NCBI GenBank assembly: GCA_027487815.1
Contig: JAIYCW010000072.1
Location: 124,001-188,000 of the forward strand
Reading direction: 5' to 3'
Origin: Burkholderiales bacterium
GTDB lineage: Bacteria > Pseudomonadota > Gammaproteobacteria > Burkholderiales > Burkholderiaceae_E
Length of the DNA stretch: 64,000 bases
Of this stretch, positions 1 through 9,530 are shown in pieces. A model generated the notes under the pieces. The model saw only the letters and a program-made list of their open reading frames with translations, did no database searches and was not told the origin of the DNA. The position numbers were made by a program, and so were the translations under genes. Each line of letters opens with the position of its first letter. Within the stretch, counting starts at the first letter, position 1.

Positions 1-3000
1 GCGATCAAGCTCGTCCGGAGTCACAGCTTGTGCATCATCAAGCGCAGTTGCATCTTCGAGCTGGGCCGCTGCCCGTCCACCCATCACAGCCAGACTGCGC
101 ACAATTGCATGCGGCCGCACGATATCCAACATGCCAACATAATCGGATGACAGGCGGATCTGTGAACGCTGTCCGTGTCCGATGAGAAGAAAACGCACAG
201 GATCATTCAGATCCGCCAAGTTGTAAGAGTTGCGCAAGGTCTCAATCCGCGTGCGTACACCAGATTCTTCGGCCAGCACCACGATCAAGGGCAGCGCCAG
301 GTGAGGCAAGTCAGCCTGCAGATCTTCGAAGTGGCGATACCGAGTGGTGTGTACCTTCAACCCCGTGAGGAATTCGCTCAGCAAGCTGCTGTCATAGCGT
401 TCACTAGCAATCACCACGCATCGCATGGCGCTAATATTCTCTGGGAACACCGCGCCGTGCTCTTCTGAAGCTTCAAGGGGTAACACGAAGCGAAACGTGG
501 AGCCTTGATCATATTGGCTCTCCACAGTGATCGATCCACCCATCAGATCGGCCAGCCTTCGGGTGATGGCCAAGCCCAGACCCGTGCCACCAAAGCGCCG
601 CGTGGTGGAGCGCTCAGCCTGCATGAAGGGCTCAAACAAATCGACCAGCGCTTCTGGCGCAATGCCGATCCCGTTGTCAATAACCGAGAAGGCCACCTGA
701 CGCCGTTCGCCAGGCTCAACGCGCACCACCAATTGGACCCGGCCGCGCCGTTGGGCCCTACGGCCGGAAAACTTGATCGCATTGCTCAAAAGATTATTGA
801 GGATCTGGCGCACCCGATTGCCGTCGATCAGGAGGTGGCTGGGAACCTCGGGCGAGATCATGAGGTTTAGCTCAACATCTTGCGCCAGTGCATTCATATG
901 CAGTGATGCGCAAATCGATTCGAGCAACTGCCAGATCGGAGTAGAGGTGGGATCAATTTCAAGGCGATCTGCCTCGATCTTCGACAAGTCCAGAATATCG
1001 TCGATGATATCGAGCAGCGCGCGGGATGATTCCAGAATGGTGCGGGTTGATTCGTTGGCTTCATGGCCCAAAGGAGCGGCTGCAAGTAGCTCGGCCATAC
1101 CGATAATGCCGTTCATTGGTGTGCGGATCTCATGACTCATGGTCGCGAGAAAAGCGGATTTTGCGCGGGTGGCCGATTCGGCAGCATCGCGCGCCTGGGC
1201 AAGCGAGCGCATGGCATTGCGTTGAGCCGAGATATCCATCACCGTACCGATCAGTCCGAGAACCTTGCCGCTCTGATCAACCAATGTGGATTTGCACACC
1301 TGGACATCCATAACGATGCCGTTTGCCGTGGTCTGGGTCAGTTCGTAGGTATGGGTACCCGGCGATTGCAAAAGCTTTTGATCCACCGATTCATGGATCG
1401 CCACCGCCTCAGCATCCAGCAGATCACCGACAACATGACCCATTCTTGTTGCAGGATCCGGACTGAATAGCTCCTGATAGATCCGATTCATTTTTAGGTA
1501 GCGGCCCTGAGTATCTTTCAGGACTACCGGGATCGGAATACCTTCAAACAGGGCGTCGTTCAGCCGCAAGCTGTCTTCAAGAGCGATGCGCTGAAGAGTT
1601 CGCTCGGTCACGTCTCGGCCAACACCTTCATAGCCCAAGAAGATGCCCAGCCGCGAATAACGTGGCCGGCCATCAATTTCGACCCACTGCTTGCCTCCGT
1701 CTGGCGTTTCCACCGTGTAAGTGATGCTTCGAAATGGCAGGCGTTGATCCAGCGTGGCGTGGAATGCCTCCCAACCTGCTTCGGGAGGCTCACATCCATC
1801 GAGTTCGTCCCGGCGTTTGCCCAGCAATGCTGGTTTGAATGCACTCTGAGCGCGCGCACTCCTGGTTTGAAGGCCGCAGAATCGATGCTCCTCATCGGTT
1901 TGCCAGAACCAATCACCCGACAGCTCTGCGCGTGCACGCCATTGCGACTCTGACTCTCGCAGCTCGGTGACGTCGACATGCGTTCCGCAAACCCAAAGTG
2001 GTTGACCATGGGCATCGCGCTGGGTGACTCGTCCCCTTGCCAGCATGCAGACCCAGTGCCCCTCGCGATGCTTGATGCGAATCTCATACTCGAAATTTGA
2101 AGTTTCACCACGCAAATGCGCAGTCATCAATCGAGTGGCTGCTTTGAGATCTTCGGGATGAGTCATGTCAGACCAGCGCTGCATGTTCATCGGCCCAAGT
2201 GTTTCAAGCTCATAGCCCAACGCTTGTGCCCAATGGGCATCCAGTTTGACCTCGCCAGTCTGGATGTTCCACTCGCCTGCCCCGCCCCGTCCGCCTTCCA
2301 GGATGCTTTCCAGCCTGGCTCGCTCCCGCTCAAGCGCAATCGCACCCAGGCTCACTTCGGTAACGTCAGTGGCGACCAGCAGGAATCCTTCGGACTCATC
2401 ACCGTTTATCGTGGGTTGACATTGCACCTTCACAAACACTTGGCGTCCGCTTGGTGTTGTCCAACTTAACGGGCCGCTGTAATGGACAGTGTCGGCAATT
2501 GCAGACTCGATCTGCATGATGCCCGCATCGGAGCGAAGATCTGTCTTCAGAACATCAATCAGCGAACGCCCGGCAATACTCGGATTGGCCAGCTCGGTTG
2601 TGAGCTCGAAGCCGGGGTTGCTCCATAAAATTGAGCCTTTCTGGTCCGTCATGACTACCGCATTGGTGATTTTCTGGCTCACCTGAGCCAGCCGTCGCAA
2701 GTCCTTGGTCATGCGATTGGCGAGGGTGAGAGCCTGGAGCCGGCCATTGAGCACGAGCCAGGTGCATCCGCCCATCAGGAATGCAATCATTAGCCCGAGT
2801 AGTCCGATCATGTAGGGTAGTGCGCGCCCCGCGGTGACATCGCTTTCACGAGTCGAATGGATGGCGATGGTAAACAGGCGGCCACCTACCGCAATGGCCT
2901 CATCCTGGCTCAGACGGGAGTCTAGGGTGCCTTGGGTGGTGTGGCGGTAAATGAGTTTGCCCGAATCGAGCTGCATGCTGTCATACACAGTAAACCCAAG

Positions 3001-3690
3001 GGTTGGCAGCAATGCGCTCACGCCAGAGCCCAAAAGATCCCGCACGAGAATGGGCGCAAACATCAAGCCCGCTGGTTCGGCATCGGGAATAGAGCTTTTG
3101 GTTCGACCGGCATCGGTCTTGGTGTACACCGGCAGGAAGATGTAAACAGCGGGTTCGGTACCCTGATGAGTATTGATCTGCACTACAGACGATGCGCCAA
3201 AACTTCGATTGGCGATTGCGAGGTCGATAGCAAGCTTGAGCTCCGGACTGGATGCCAAGTTCGTATCCCGGGCCGGTATTTCGCTGTTCATCGGTTCGAA
3301 GTGGCGCACCCTGAAGCTGCCAGGTTCTGTTTGGCGCTCAACATAGCCAAAGCCCACAACCCCGGGCATATCACGCTTTAAATTGATGGAATCAACATAG
3401 CTGCGCAGATCTCGGGAACTCAACCCCTTGGGGTGCGAAAGGTAAAGGCCGCGTGCGCCGTTAAGCCCGAGCTCGACCCTTTGAAACCGGTCCTTGATCT
3501 GGCGAACAAGCTGTGCGGACTGACGCTCGAAGGCAGCGTTGGCTTGCCGGGTCTGAGCGCCTTCGGTAGCGACCAAGGCGGTCCAGGCCATGACCAGTCC
3601 AAACAGACTGACTGCCGCGGCCCAAAGCCATGCGTGAGCGGGGTGCATGACCCGATGACCGGAGAGGTCCGCGCTTGGGTTGGGGGTCAT
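1..3690 (-). CDS. Hybrid sensor histidine kinase with CHASE and four PAS domains (partial, C-terminus beyond the left edge)
   Basis: The reading frame is open from the ATG at 3690 to base 1, giving at least 1230 residues. A membrane segment at about 19-42 and another at about 291-314 flank a periplasmic CHASE-type sensor domain. Four PAS/PAC modules follow, starting near residues 335, 455, 580 and 707. The phosphoacceptor H-box reads SHEIRTPMNG with His near 853. The ATPase domain shows the N box (ILNNLLSNAIKFS), DNGIGI and GGTGLGL. After it comes a receiver-like fold with no visible phosphoacceptor Asp (IVVLAEESG), so a true receiver or Hpt domain probably lies beyond the edge, as in BarA-type kinases; that is inference. 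It is a membrane sensor whose signal is unknown. Nothing links it to the neighbouring soe genes except orientation. Confidence 0.9.
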   Translation of the reverse strand, partial: MTPNPSADLSGHRVMHPAHAWLWAAAVSLFGLVMAWTALVATEGAQTRQANAAFERQSAQLVRQIKDRFQRVELGLNGARGLYLSHPKGLSSRDLRSYVDSINLKRDMPGVVGFGYVERQTEPGSFRVRHFEPMNSEIPARDTNLASSPELKLAIDLAIANRSFGASSVVQINTHQGTEPAVYIFLPVYTKTDAGRTKSSIPDAEPAGLMFAPILVRDLLGSGVSALLPTLGFTVYDSMQLDSGKLIYRHTTQGTLDSRLSQDEAIAVGGRLFTIAIHSTRESDVTAGRALPYMIGLLGLMIAFLMGGCTWLVLNGRLQALTLANRMTKDLRRLAQVSQKITNAVVMTDQKGSILWSNPGFELTTELANPSIAGRSLIDVLKTDLRSDAGIMQIESAIADTVHYSGPLSWTTPSGRQVFVKVQCQPTINGDESEGFLLVATDVTEVSLGAIALERERARLESILEGGRGGAGEWNIQTGEVKLDAHWAQALGYELETLGPMNMQRWSDMTHPEDLKAATRLMTAHLRGETSNFEYEIRIKHREGHWVCMLARGRVTQRDAHGQPLWVCGTHVDVTELRESESQWRARAELSGDWFWQTDEEHRFCGLQTRSARAQSAFKPALLGKRRDELDGCEPPEAGWEAFHATLDQRLPFRSITYTVETPDGGKQWVEIDGRPRYSRLGIFLGYEGVGRDVTERTLQRIALEDSLRLNDALFEGIPIPVVLKDTQGRYLKMNRIYQELFSPDPATRMGHVVGDLLDAEAVAIHESVDQKLLQSPGTHTYELTQTTANGIVMDVQVCKSTLVDQSGKVLGLIGTVMDISAQRNAMRSLAQARDAAESATRAKSAFLATMSHEIRTPMNGIIGMAELLAAAPLGHEANESTRTILESSRALLDIIDDILDLSKIEADRLEIDPTSTPIWQLLESICASLHMNALAQDVELNLMISPEVPSHLLIDGNRVRQILNNLLSNAIKFSGRRAQRRGRVQLVVRVEPGERRQVAFSVIDNGIGIAPEALVDLFEPFMQAERSTTRRFGGTGLGLAITRRLADLMGGSITVESQYDQGSTFRFVLPLEASEEHGAVFPENISAMRCVVIASERYDSSLLSEFLTGLKVHTTRYRHFEDLQADLPHLALPLIVVLAEESGVRTRIETLRNSYNLADLNDPVRFLLIGHGQRSQIRLSSDYVGMLDIVRPHAIVRSLAVMGGRAAAQLEDATALDDAQAVTPDELDR

Positions 3691-3746
3691 GGCTAAGCAA
3701 AAACAAAGGTCATTTGCCCATATCGACCACTCCAGCCGGACACTAA

Positions 3747-3763
3747 AGGTCTTCTGAAGACCT
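3747..3763 (-). terminator. Possible weak terminator hairpin between soeC and the kinase gene
   Basis: The perfect inverted repeat AGGTCTT / AAGACCT with a 3-nt loop lies in the 178-bp gap. Read on the minus strand it is followed only by TTTAG, so a classical U-tract is lacking. It could end the soe transcript or be a regulatory site for the kinase gene. Confidence 0.3.
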
Positions 3764-3868
3764 CACTCTTCAAGGGGCCGCTATGGGGCGCTTTTGCCAA
3801 GGTGAGCGGTAGACATGCGAGTAGGCAGTCGGCTTGGTTACCTTCTTCGCCGTCTGCTTGGCCGGGGT

Positions 3869-4786
3869 TTAGCTGACCTTTTGGTAGTAGAGATTCTGGG
3901 GATGGCGCGCCTGCGCGAAAAACATCCACCGATCCGCCACCAAGCCCGGTAATTGCAACGCACACGCCAGGATCGCCCAACGCGGCTCCTTCAGCATCAG
4001 TCCGACGCCAAGCGCCACTAGAGGCCCCAAATAGCCAAAGCCGTGTAACCACCAGCGGATTCGGCCGATCAATAGGGCCGAGCGCCCATGAAAAAACTCG
4101 CGGGTATTAAATGCCCCGGCGGACATGCCCATCGAGGTTTGCGTCAGCCGTGCACCGGGGATGCCAGTGGCGCTGCTCAAATTGGAACGTGGCACCAGGC
4201 GTTTGTTATTCGCAAACATCCAGCATCGCACTAACCATGCCGCCAACGTAGCTGAAAATGCAATCCACAATCCGTGAGCCGCGCCATAGCCAAACAACGC
4301 GAGCATGGCCACCAATACCGTGAGCCCGCTGGCTGCACCGCTCAGGATAAACATCGCTGGCGTGGCTGCCTGAGCCCATTCCTCGATGAAACGGATACAG
4401 GCATAGATCATGGCGGTACACCACCACAGCACGAGGGCCAGCGCCACTACCACCAAGCCGATGGGGAAGGTGGAAGGTTGGCCACCACCGATCCACCACC
4501 AAAGCGCGAGGGCTGCAATAAATGCCGGCATCACAATTACTTCGCGCGAAAGCCAACTGGTGCGCCACATCAACACCGCACGCCAGGCGCGCTCGGGTCG
4601 GCCCAGGTGAAAAAATGAAGCCGCGAGCCCGGCCACGCTGAGCGCCAAGGCAAGCCCCACCACTGGGCGATGCAATTCAAGCGCCCACGCTGTGCCGCGC
4701 CAAGCGCCCAGAGTGAGCCCCACCACCAGGCCTTGAGCAATGCCTATCCAGGTAGTGAACAACACCACTGACCATGCCGGATTCAT
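3869..4786 (-). CDS. soeC: DmsC-family membrane anchor subunit, probable SoeC of sulfite dehydrogenase
   Basis: This is a 305-residue, very hydrophobic protein with about eight membrane segments and the DmsC-type opening (NPAWSVVLFTTWIGIAQGL). Proteins of this family anchor the molybdenum and iron-sulfur subunits to the cytoplasmic membrane and pass electrons to the quinone pool. It is the last gene of a three-gene run soeA-soeB-soeC. The start follows the soeB stop by about 10 nt and has a good GAAGGA ribosome site. The specific SoeC call is inferred from the xsc-pta context; on sequence alone it could anchor any DMSO-reductase-type enzyme. Confidence 0.8.
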   Translation of the reverse strand: MNPAWSVVLFTTWIGIAQGLVVGLTLGAWRGTAWALELHRPVVGLALALSVAGLAASFFHLGRPERAWRAVLMWRTSWLSREVIVMPAFIAALALWWWIGGGQPSTFPIGLVVVALALVLWWCTAMIYACIRFIEEWAQAATPAMFILSGAASGLTVLVAMLALFGYGAAHGLWIAFSATLAAWLVRCWMFANNKRLVPRSNLSSATGIPGARLTQTSMGMSAGAFNTREFFHGRSALLIGRIRWWLHGFGYLGPLVALGVGLMLKEPRWAILACALQLPGLVADRWMFFAQARHPQNLYYQKVS

Positions 4787-4798
4787 ATTGAGTCCTTC

Positions 4799-5602
4799 TT
4801 ATCGTTTGATGTCATAGGCTTGGCCCAGCTCGCGCTGGCTTTCATCCTGAGCCGCTTGCACCATCGATGTGATGCTACGCGGCAAATAATGATTCGCGGG
4901 CTTGGTGTCCCACTCGGGCATCAAGGCATAGCCACCGCGCTCGCGAATCACCCGCGACACATCGGAGTTGGGATCCTTCACATCGCCAAACAGCCGCGCA
5001 TTGGTGGGGCATGCTTTGACGCAGGCCGGTTGCCGGTCTTGCGGCGGCAAGAGCTCGTCATAGATGCGGTCTACGCACAGGGTGCATTTCGTCATCACCT
5101 GGCGCTTTTCATCCAGCTCACGAGCGCCATAGGGGCAGGCCCACGCGCAATACTTGCAGCCGATGCACTTGTCATAGTCGACCAGCACGATGCCATCTTC
5201 CTTGCGCTTGTAGCTTGCTCCTGTGGGGCAAACTGGCACGCATGGCGGGTCTTCGCAGTGCAGGCAGCTCTTGGGGAAGTGCACAGTTTCCGTGGCAGGA
5301 TAAGCCCCGGATTCATAAGTCTGAACACGATTAAAGAAGGTGCCGCTGGGATCAGCGTCATAAGCATTCAGATCCGAAAGCGGGCCGGCACTGCCGCTCG
5401 TGTTCCACTCCTTGCATGAAGTCACACAAGCATGGCATCCAACGCAAACATTCAGATCGATCACAAGCGCGAGCTGTTTGGCCAGCGTGGGTTCGACCGG
5501 CTTGGCCGACCCCGAGGAGCCGCGGACCGCAGCTACTGGGGCTGCATTGACCAAAGCTGATGCGCCTTGCCCCTTGAACCAGCGTTTGATCTCGCGAATC
5601 AT
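4799..5602 (-). CDS. soeB: 4Fe-4S ferredoxin-type electron-transfer subunit, probable SoeB
   Basis: The protein has 267 residues from the ATG at 5602, which overlaps the soeA stop in an ATGA. An upstream in-frame extension is possible but would overlap soeA by over 100 nt. Four cysteine clusters are visible: C53-x2-C56-x2-C59-x3-C63 (CVGCHACVTSC), CLHCEDPPCVPVCPTGA, CIGCKYCAWACPYGA and CTLCVDR...CVKACPTNA. This is the DmsB/NrfC/PhsB pattern binding four cubane clusters. It should carry electrons from the molybdenum subunit to the membrane anchor. The second cluster motif (PPCVPVCPTGA) is typical of cytoplasmic-side complexes. Its role in sulfite oxidation is inferred from neighbours. Confidence 0.85.
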   Translation of the reverse strand: MIREIKRWFKGQGASALVNAAPVAAVRGSSGSAKPVEPTLAKQLALVIDLNVCVGCHACVTSCKEWNTSGSAGPLSDLNAYDADPSGTFFNRVQTYESGAYPATETVHFPKSCLHCEDPPCVPVCPTGASYKRKEDGIVLVDYDKCIGCKYCAWACPYGARELDEKRQVMTKCTLCVDRIYDELLPPQDRQPACVKACPTNARLFGDVKDPNSDVSRVIRERGGYALMPEWDTKPANHYLPRSITSMVQAAQDESQRELGQAYDIKR

Positions 5603-8508
5603 GACCGGGCTCCTGCAGTGATGTTGAGGTGAGCGGATTGAACCTGCGGCCAGGACTCTTGCGCTTCCTCGGGCGAGGCGGCTCGCAGTCGCACCCGAAC
5701 GTCGTACCAACCCGCCTGCCCGGTGATGGGGTCGGCATTGGAGAGCATGCCGGTGGCCTCGCCCGCCTGGCTGTAGAGTTTGAGCTCTTCAGTGATCAGG
5801 TGATTGAGCAAGAAGCCCTTGCGCGATTCATCGGCTTGATCGCTCAGATTCCAGGCGCCTTTGCCTTTGCCAATTGCATTCCAGGTCCACACGGTGCCGG
5901 GCTCAGTCGCCTCGGAATGGCGCACCATGCAGCGCACTTTGCCCCATTGGCTTTCCACCCAAGCCCAGCCGCCATCGGCAATGCCTGCCGCAAGTGCGGT
6001 GGCGGGATTAACGAACAAATAATTGTGACTATGAATCTGCCGCAGCCAGGCATTTTGCGAATCCCAGGAGTGATACATCGCCATCGGCCGCTGGGTGATT
6101 GCATTAAGCGGGAAGGCCTTGAGATCCGTCACCGATTCTTCAAGCGGGGGATACCAAAAAGGCAGCGGATCAAAGTAGGTATGTACACGCTGGCGTAAAT
6201 GCTCGGGGGGTTGGCGCCCAGTTGTTTTGCCTTGCGCAGCCAATCGAAACGATTGCAGCACATCGGAGTAGATGGCCAGCTGAATGGCATCATTGCGCTG
6301 CCGAAATCCATTGGCTTTGCAGAAATCGAGGTAGCCACGATTCCAATTGCGCATGTACTGCATCGACTCGGGCATGGTGTAATGAAACACGCAATTGTTC
6401 TTCGCATACATCTCCCATTGCTTGGGATTCGGTGCACCGCGTAAATGCTGAGTGCCGTCCTCGCCTCGCCATCCCGCCAAAAAGCCAATGCCCGGCTGGT
6501 GCTCAAAGCGAACAATGAAGTCAGGATAGTCCTTGAACTTGCGGGAGCCCTCAGCGGTCGTGAACGCTGGAAACTTGAGCCTGGAGGCGAGCTCAACCAA
6601 CACTTCCTGAAACGGTTTGCATTGCCCGAGTGGCTCCACCACTGGTACTCGCACCGCATCCACCGGCCCATCAAATTCAGAGATGGGTCGATCCAGCAGG
6701 CTCATCACATCATGGCGCTCCAGATAGGTGGTGTCTGGCAAAACCAGATCCGCAAACCCCACCATCTCGGAGGCAAAGGCATCGCACACCACGAGGAAAG
6801 GCAGTTTGTATTCGCCCGCCTGTTCGCCCTCGGTGTGCCGCGCATTCAGCATGTCGCGCACTGCCATCGTATTCATTGAGCTGTTCCAGGCCATGTTGGC
6901 CATGAAGATCAGCAAGGTATCGAGGTAATAAGGATCGCCACGCACCGCATTCGTGATCACGTTATGCATCATGCCGTGCGCTGATAGTGGATGCTCCCAG
7001 CTAAAGGCATGATCAATACGAATCGGGGTGCCATCAGAATTAAGCGCGAGCTCTTCGGGGTTGGCAGGAAAGCCCAGCGGCGCGGCAGGCAACGGTGTGT
7101 TGGGCTGAATCTGCTCGGGTGAGTGAATCGTGCGGTAGTTGGGCGCGATATGGCGCGGATAGGGCGCCTTATGGCGAAAGCCCCCCGGCCGATCAATCGT
7201 GCCAAGGATGCTCATCAATATGGCTAGCGCGCGCGTGGTTTGAAATCCATTGGAGTGGGCTGCTAGGCCACGCATGGCATGAAACGCGACCGGCCTGCCG
7301 ATCACCTCCTGATGCTCGCCGCCCCAGGCATCGGTCCAGGCGATGGGCAAGCTGAAAGCATGGTCAAACGCGGCCATCCCCATTTCTTGCGCAAGCTTGA
7401 TGATGCGGGCTTCGGTAATGCCAGTGATCGTGCTCGCCCATTGGGGAGTTTGGCTCGCCACCTGCTCTTTGAGCAAGGTGAATGCAGTGACAACGCGAGT
7501 GCCATCGGCCAACACATATCGGCCTTCAAGCGCAGGGCTCACGCCCGGCTGCCAGGGGCTGACCGCGCTTTGTGTATGCTCATCCCAGATCAGCTTGTTA
7601 TGCGGATTGCGGCCATCGCCTGATGGCCCGGCAAGCGGATCAAAGGCAAACAGCCCCTCGCGCAGGCCATCATCTTCTACTATGAGTTGCGGGCAGTTCG
7701 TATAGCGTTTGAGAAAGTCATGATCGATGCGATCGGTGCGAATCAGCTCATGGATTAACGCAAGCAATAGAGCGCCGTCGGTGCCCGGTTTGATCGGGAT
7801 CCATTCATCGGCAATCGCCGAGTAGCCAGTGCGCACCGGGTTCACAGAGATAAAGCGCCCGCCCGAGCGCTTGAACTTTGCAAGCGCCATTTTCATCGGA
7901 TTGCTGTGATGATCCTCAGCAGTGCCCAGCATCACAAAAAGGCGCGCGTGATCGAGGTCGGGTCCGCCAAACTCCCAGAAGCTCCCGCCGATCGTGTAGA
8001 TCATGCCAGCGGCCATGTTCACCGAGCAAAAGCCACCGTGAGCCGCGTAGTTGGGAGTGCCGAACTGCCGGGCAAACAAGGCGGTGAGCGCTTGCATTTG
8101 ATCGCGACCGGTAAAGAGCGCAAAGCGCTTGGGATCTGTAGCGCGAATTTTGCCCAGGCGCTCGCCCAGCATGCTGAAGGCCTGTTCCCAGCTGATGGTT
8201 TCATATTCGCCATCGCCGCGATTTGTACCTGCTTTTCGCAGCAAGGGCTGGGTTAAGCGCGCCGGGGACTTCTGTTTCATGATCCCGGCCGAGCCCTTGG
8301 CACAAATCACGCCCTTGTTCAGCGGATGATCAGGATTGCCATCGATGTAATGCACTTCGCCATCGCGCAAATGCACGCGGATACCACAGCGGCAAGCGCA
8401 CATATAACAGGTGGTGGTTTTGACCTCAACTTTGGCCTGAGGTGCGGGCTTGGTTAGCGGGTCGTGCAATGGCTGGCGGGAAAAGAGCTTGAACACCCAG
8501 GTCTCCAA
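5599..8508 (-). CDS. soeA: Molybdopterin oxidoreductase catalytic subunit, probable sulfite dehydrogenase SoeA
   Basis: This 969-residue DMSO-reductase-superfamily protein has an N-terminal 4Fe-4S motif C34-x2-C37-x3-C41-x27-C69 (CYMCACRCG ... GVICAKG). The molybdopterin-binding core follows, and the C-terminal dinucleotide-binding domain includes HSHNYLFVNPATA. I see no Tat signal, which fits SoeA, a cytoplasmic membrane-bound enzyme that oxidises sulfite to sulfate with quinone as acceptor. The start is a TTG at 8508, about 60 nt from the divergent LysR gene; no in-frame ATG lies nearby. The position beside xsc and pta, whose product is sulfite, is the main reason for choosing SoeA over thiosulfate, polysulfide or tetrathionate reductases, which share this architecture. 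Confidence 0.82.
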   Translation of the reverse strand: METWVFKLFSRQPLHDPLTKPAPQAKVEVKTTTCYMCACRCGIRVHLRDGEVHYIDGNPDHPLNKGVICAKGSAGIMKQKSPARLTQPLLRKAGTNRGDGEYETISWEQAFSMLGERLGKIRATDPKRFALFTGRDQMQALTALFARQFGTPNYAAHGGFCSVNMAAGMIYTIGGSFWEFGGPDLDHARLFVMLGTAEDHHSNPMKMALAKFKRSGGRFISVNPVRTGYSAIADEWIPIKPGTDGALLLALIHELIRTDRIDHDFLKRYTNCPQLIVEDDGLREGLFAFDPLAGPSGDGRNPHNKLIWDEHTQSAVSPWQPGVSPALEGRYVLADGTRVVTAFTLLKEQVASQTPQWASTITGITEARIIKLAQEMGMAAFDHAFSLPIAWTDAWGGEHQEVIGRPVAFHAMRGLAAHSNGFQTTRALAILMSILGTIDRPGGFRHKAPYPRHIAPNYRTIHSPEQIQPNTPLPAAPLGFPANPEELALNSDGTPIRIDHAFSWEHPLSAHGMMHNVITNAVRGDPYYLDTLLIFMANMAWNSSMNTMAVRDMLNARHTEGEQAGEYKLPFLVVCDAFASEMVGFADLVLPDTTYLERHDVMSLLDRPISEFDGPVDAVRVPVVEPLGQCKPFQEVLVELASRLKFPAFTTAEGSRKFKDYPDFIVRFEHQPGIGFLAGWRGEDGTQHLRGAPNPKQWEMYAKNNCVFHYTMPESMQYMRNWNRGYLDFCKANGFRQRNDAIQLAIYSDVLQSFRLAAQGKTTGRQPPEHLRQRVHTYFDPLPFWYPPLEESVTDLKAFPLNAITQRPMAMYHSWDSQNAWLRQIHSHNYLFVNPATALAAGIADGGWAWVESQWGKVRCMVRHSEATEPGTVWTWNAIGKGKGAWNLSDQADESRKGFLLNHLITEELKLYSQAGEATGMLSNADPITGQAGWYDVRVRLRAASPEEAQESWPQVQSAHLNITAGARS

Positions 8509-8560
8509 TATGTTTAGCCAATAGTAGGGATTGCAGCCAAAAAGAAAAAGCGGACAATAC

Positions 8561-8568
8561 TGTTAACA
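8561..8568. promoter_or_regulatory. Palindrome in the soeA/LysR divergent region
   Basis: TGTTAACA is a perfect 8-bp palindrome directly against the ATG of the LysR gene, inside the 60-bp region shared with soeA. It could be part of a LysR-type autoregulatory site (T-N11-A boxes), but the short length makes this weak. Confidence 0.3.
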
Positions 8569-9516
8569 ATGAATAGAAAAATCGCTCAATCAAATATTGC
8601 AGAGAAAGCTGCGGATCGATCTGATGCCCGTATCCGCATCACCTTGAGACAGCTTGAGGTGTTTGCCGCCACCGCGCGTTCGGGGTCGACCCGGGCTGCA
8701 GCATCCCATGTGGCGCGTTCGCAATCAGCAGCGAGTTCGGCCCTGGTGGAGCTTGAGCAAACGCTTGGCACGCCACTGTTTGATCGGGTGGGGCGTCGGC
8801 TGGTGCTCAATGCCCAGGGGGAAGCATTGTTGGCAGCCTCCATGCTGGTGCTGGATGCCACGCGTGAGATCGAAGGCCGATTTGGCGGGCAGCTGGCAAC
8901 CCCTTTGCGGCTCGCAGCAAGCCTGACGATTGGCGAGGTGCTGTTGCCCGAGCTTTTGGTGCTGTGGCGCGAGCAGTATCCCGAAGCGGCCGTCCAACTG
9001 ACCATCGGCAACACGGCGCAAGTCGTGCAGTCGGTATTGGCATTTGAAGTGGATATGGGGTTTATTGAAGGCGCGCGTACCCATCCCGACTTACGTATTC
9101 GGCCCTGGCTAGTCGATCGTTTGGTGGTGGTAGCAGGCCCCTCGCATCCTCTGGCCAAGCGTCGGTTGGTCTCGGCGAAAGCACTGGGTGAAGCCTTGTG
9201 GGCGCAGCGTGAGCACGGCTCGGGCACCCGTGAAGCGGTTGACCGGTGGTTGCTTGAGCATGTGGGCGCGGTCAAGGTTGGATTTGAGGTGGGCAGTGCG
9301 GAGGCGATCAAGCGCCTGGTTGCCCGCGGAGTAGCGCTGGCATGTCTATCCCAACATGCGGTGGCTGATGAAATTGCCTCCGGGCGTTTGGTGGCTTTGA
9401 AAACAGCGCCAGCACCTGCACAACGTCGATTGGCTATCGTAATGCGCAGGGATCGCCCGCTGGGCGCTTCCGCCAAAGCATTCCTGCAACTTTGTGAAGG
9501 GGCTGGTGGCCCTTAG
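8569..9516 (+). CDS. LysR-family transcriptional regulator, divergent from soeABC
   Basis: The protein has 315 residues. The N-terminal winged helix is at about 24-85 (LRQLEVFAATARSGSTRAA ... SQSAASSALVELEQTLG), followed by the periplasmic-binding-type effector domain. Its best-preserved effector-domain stretches are in the CysB/CbbR-like class (EHGSGTREAVDRWL). It is transcribed away from soeA across about 60 bp, the classical layout of a LysR activator and its target, so it probably controls sulfite oxidation. Its effector may be sulfite, acetyl phosphate or a sulfonate; this is inference. There is no Shine-Dalgarno before the ATG, so the true start may lie slightly downstream near the TTG of ITLRQLEVF. 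Confidence 0.85.
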   Translation: MNRKIAQSNIAEKAADRSDARIRITLRQLEVFAATARSGSTRAAASHVARSQSAASSALVELEQTLGTPLFDRVGRRLVLNAQGEALLAASMLVLDATREIEGRFGGQLATPLRLAASLTIGEVLLPELLVLWREQYPEAAVQLTIGNTAQVVQSVLAFEVDMGFIEGARTHPDLRIRPWLVDRLVVVAGPSHPLAKRRLVSAKALGEALWAQREHGSGTREAVDRWLLEHVGAVKVGFEVGSAEAIKRLVARGVALACLSQHAVADEIASGRLVALKTAPAPAQRRLAIVMRRDRPLGASAKAFLQLCEGAGGP

Positions 9517-9530
9517 CAGATCACCTGCAG

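Noticed and set aside
543-2767. Several 60-170 residue frames on both strands opposite or within the kinase gene.
   Set aside because: They are shadows of the continuous 1230-codon frame, which carries all recognisable domain motifs.
8586-9476. A 296-residue minus-strand frame opposite the LysR gene.
   Set aside because: It has no recognisable domain and a Ser/Arg/Thr-rich shadow composition; the plus strand gives a complete LysR protein.
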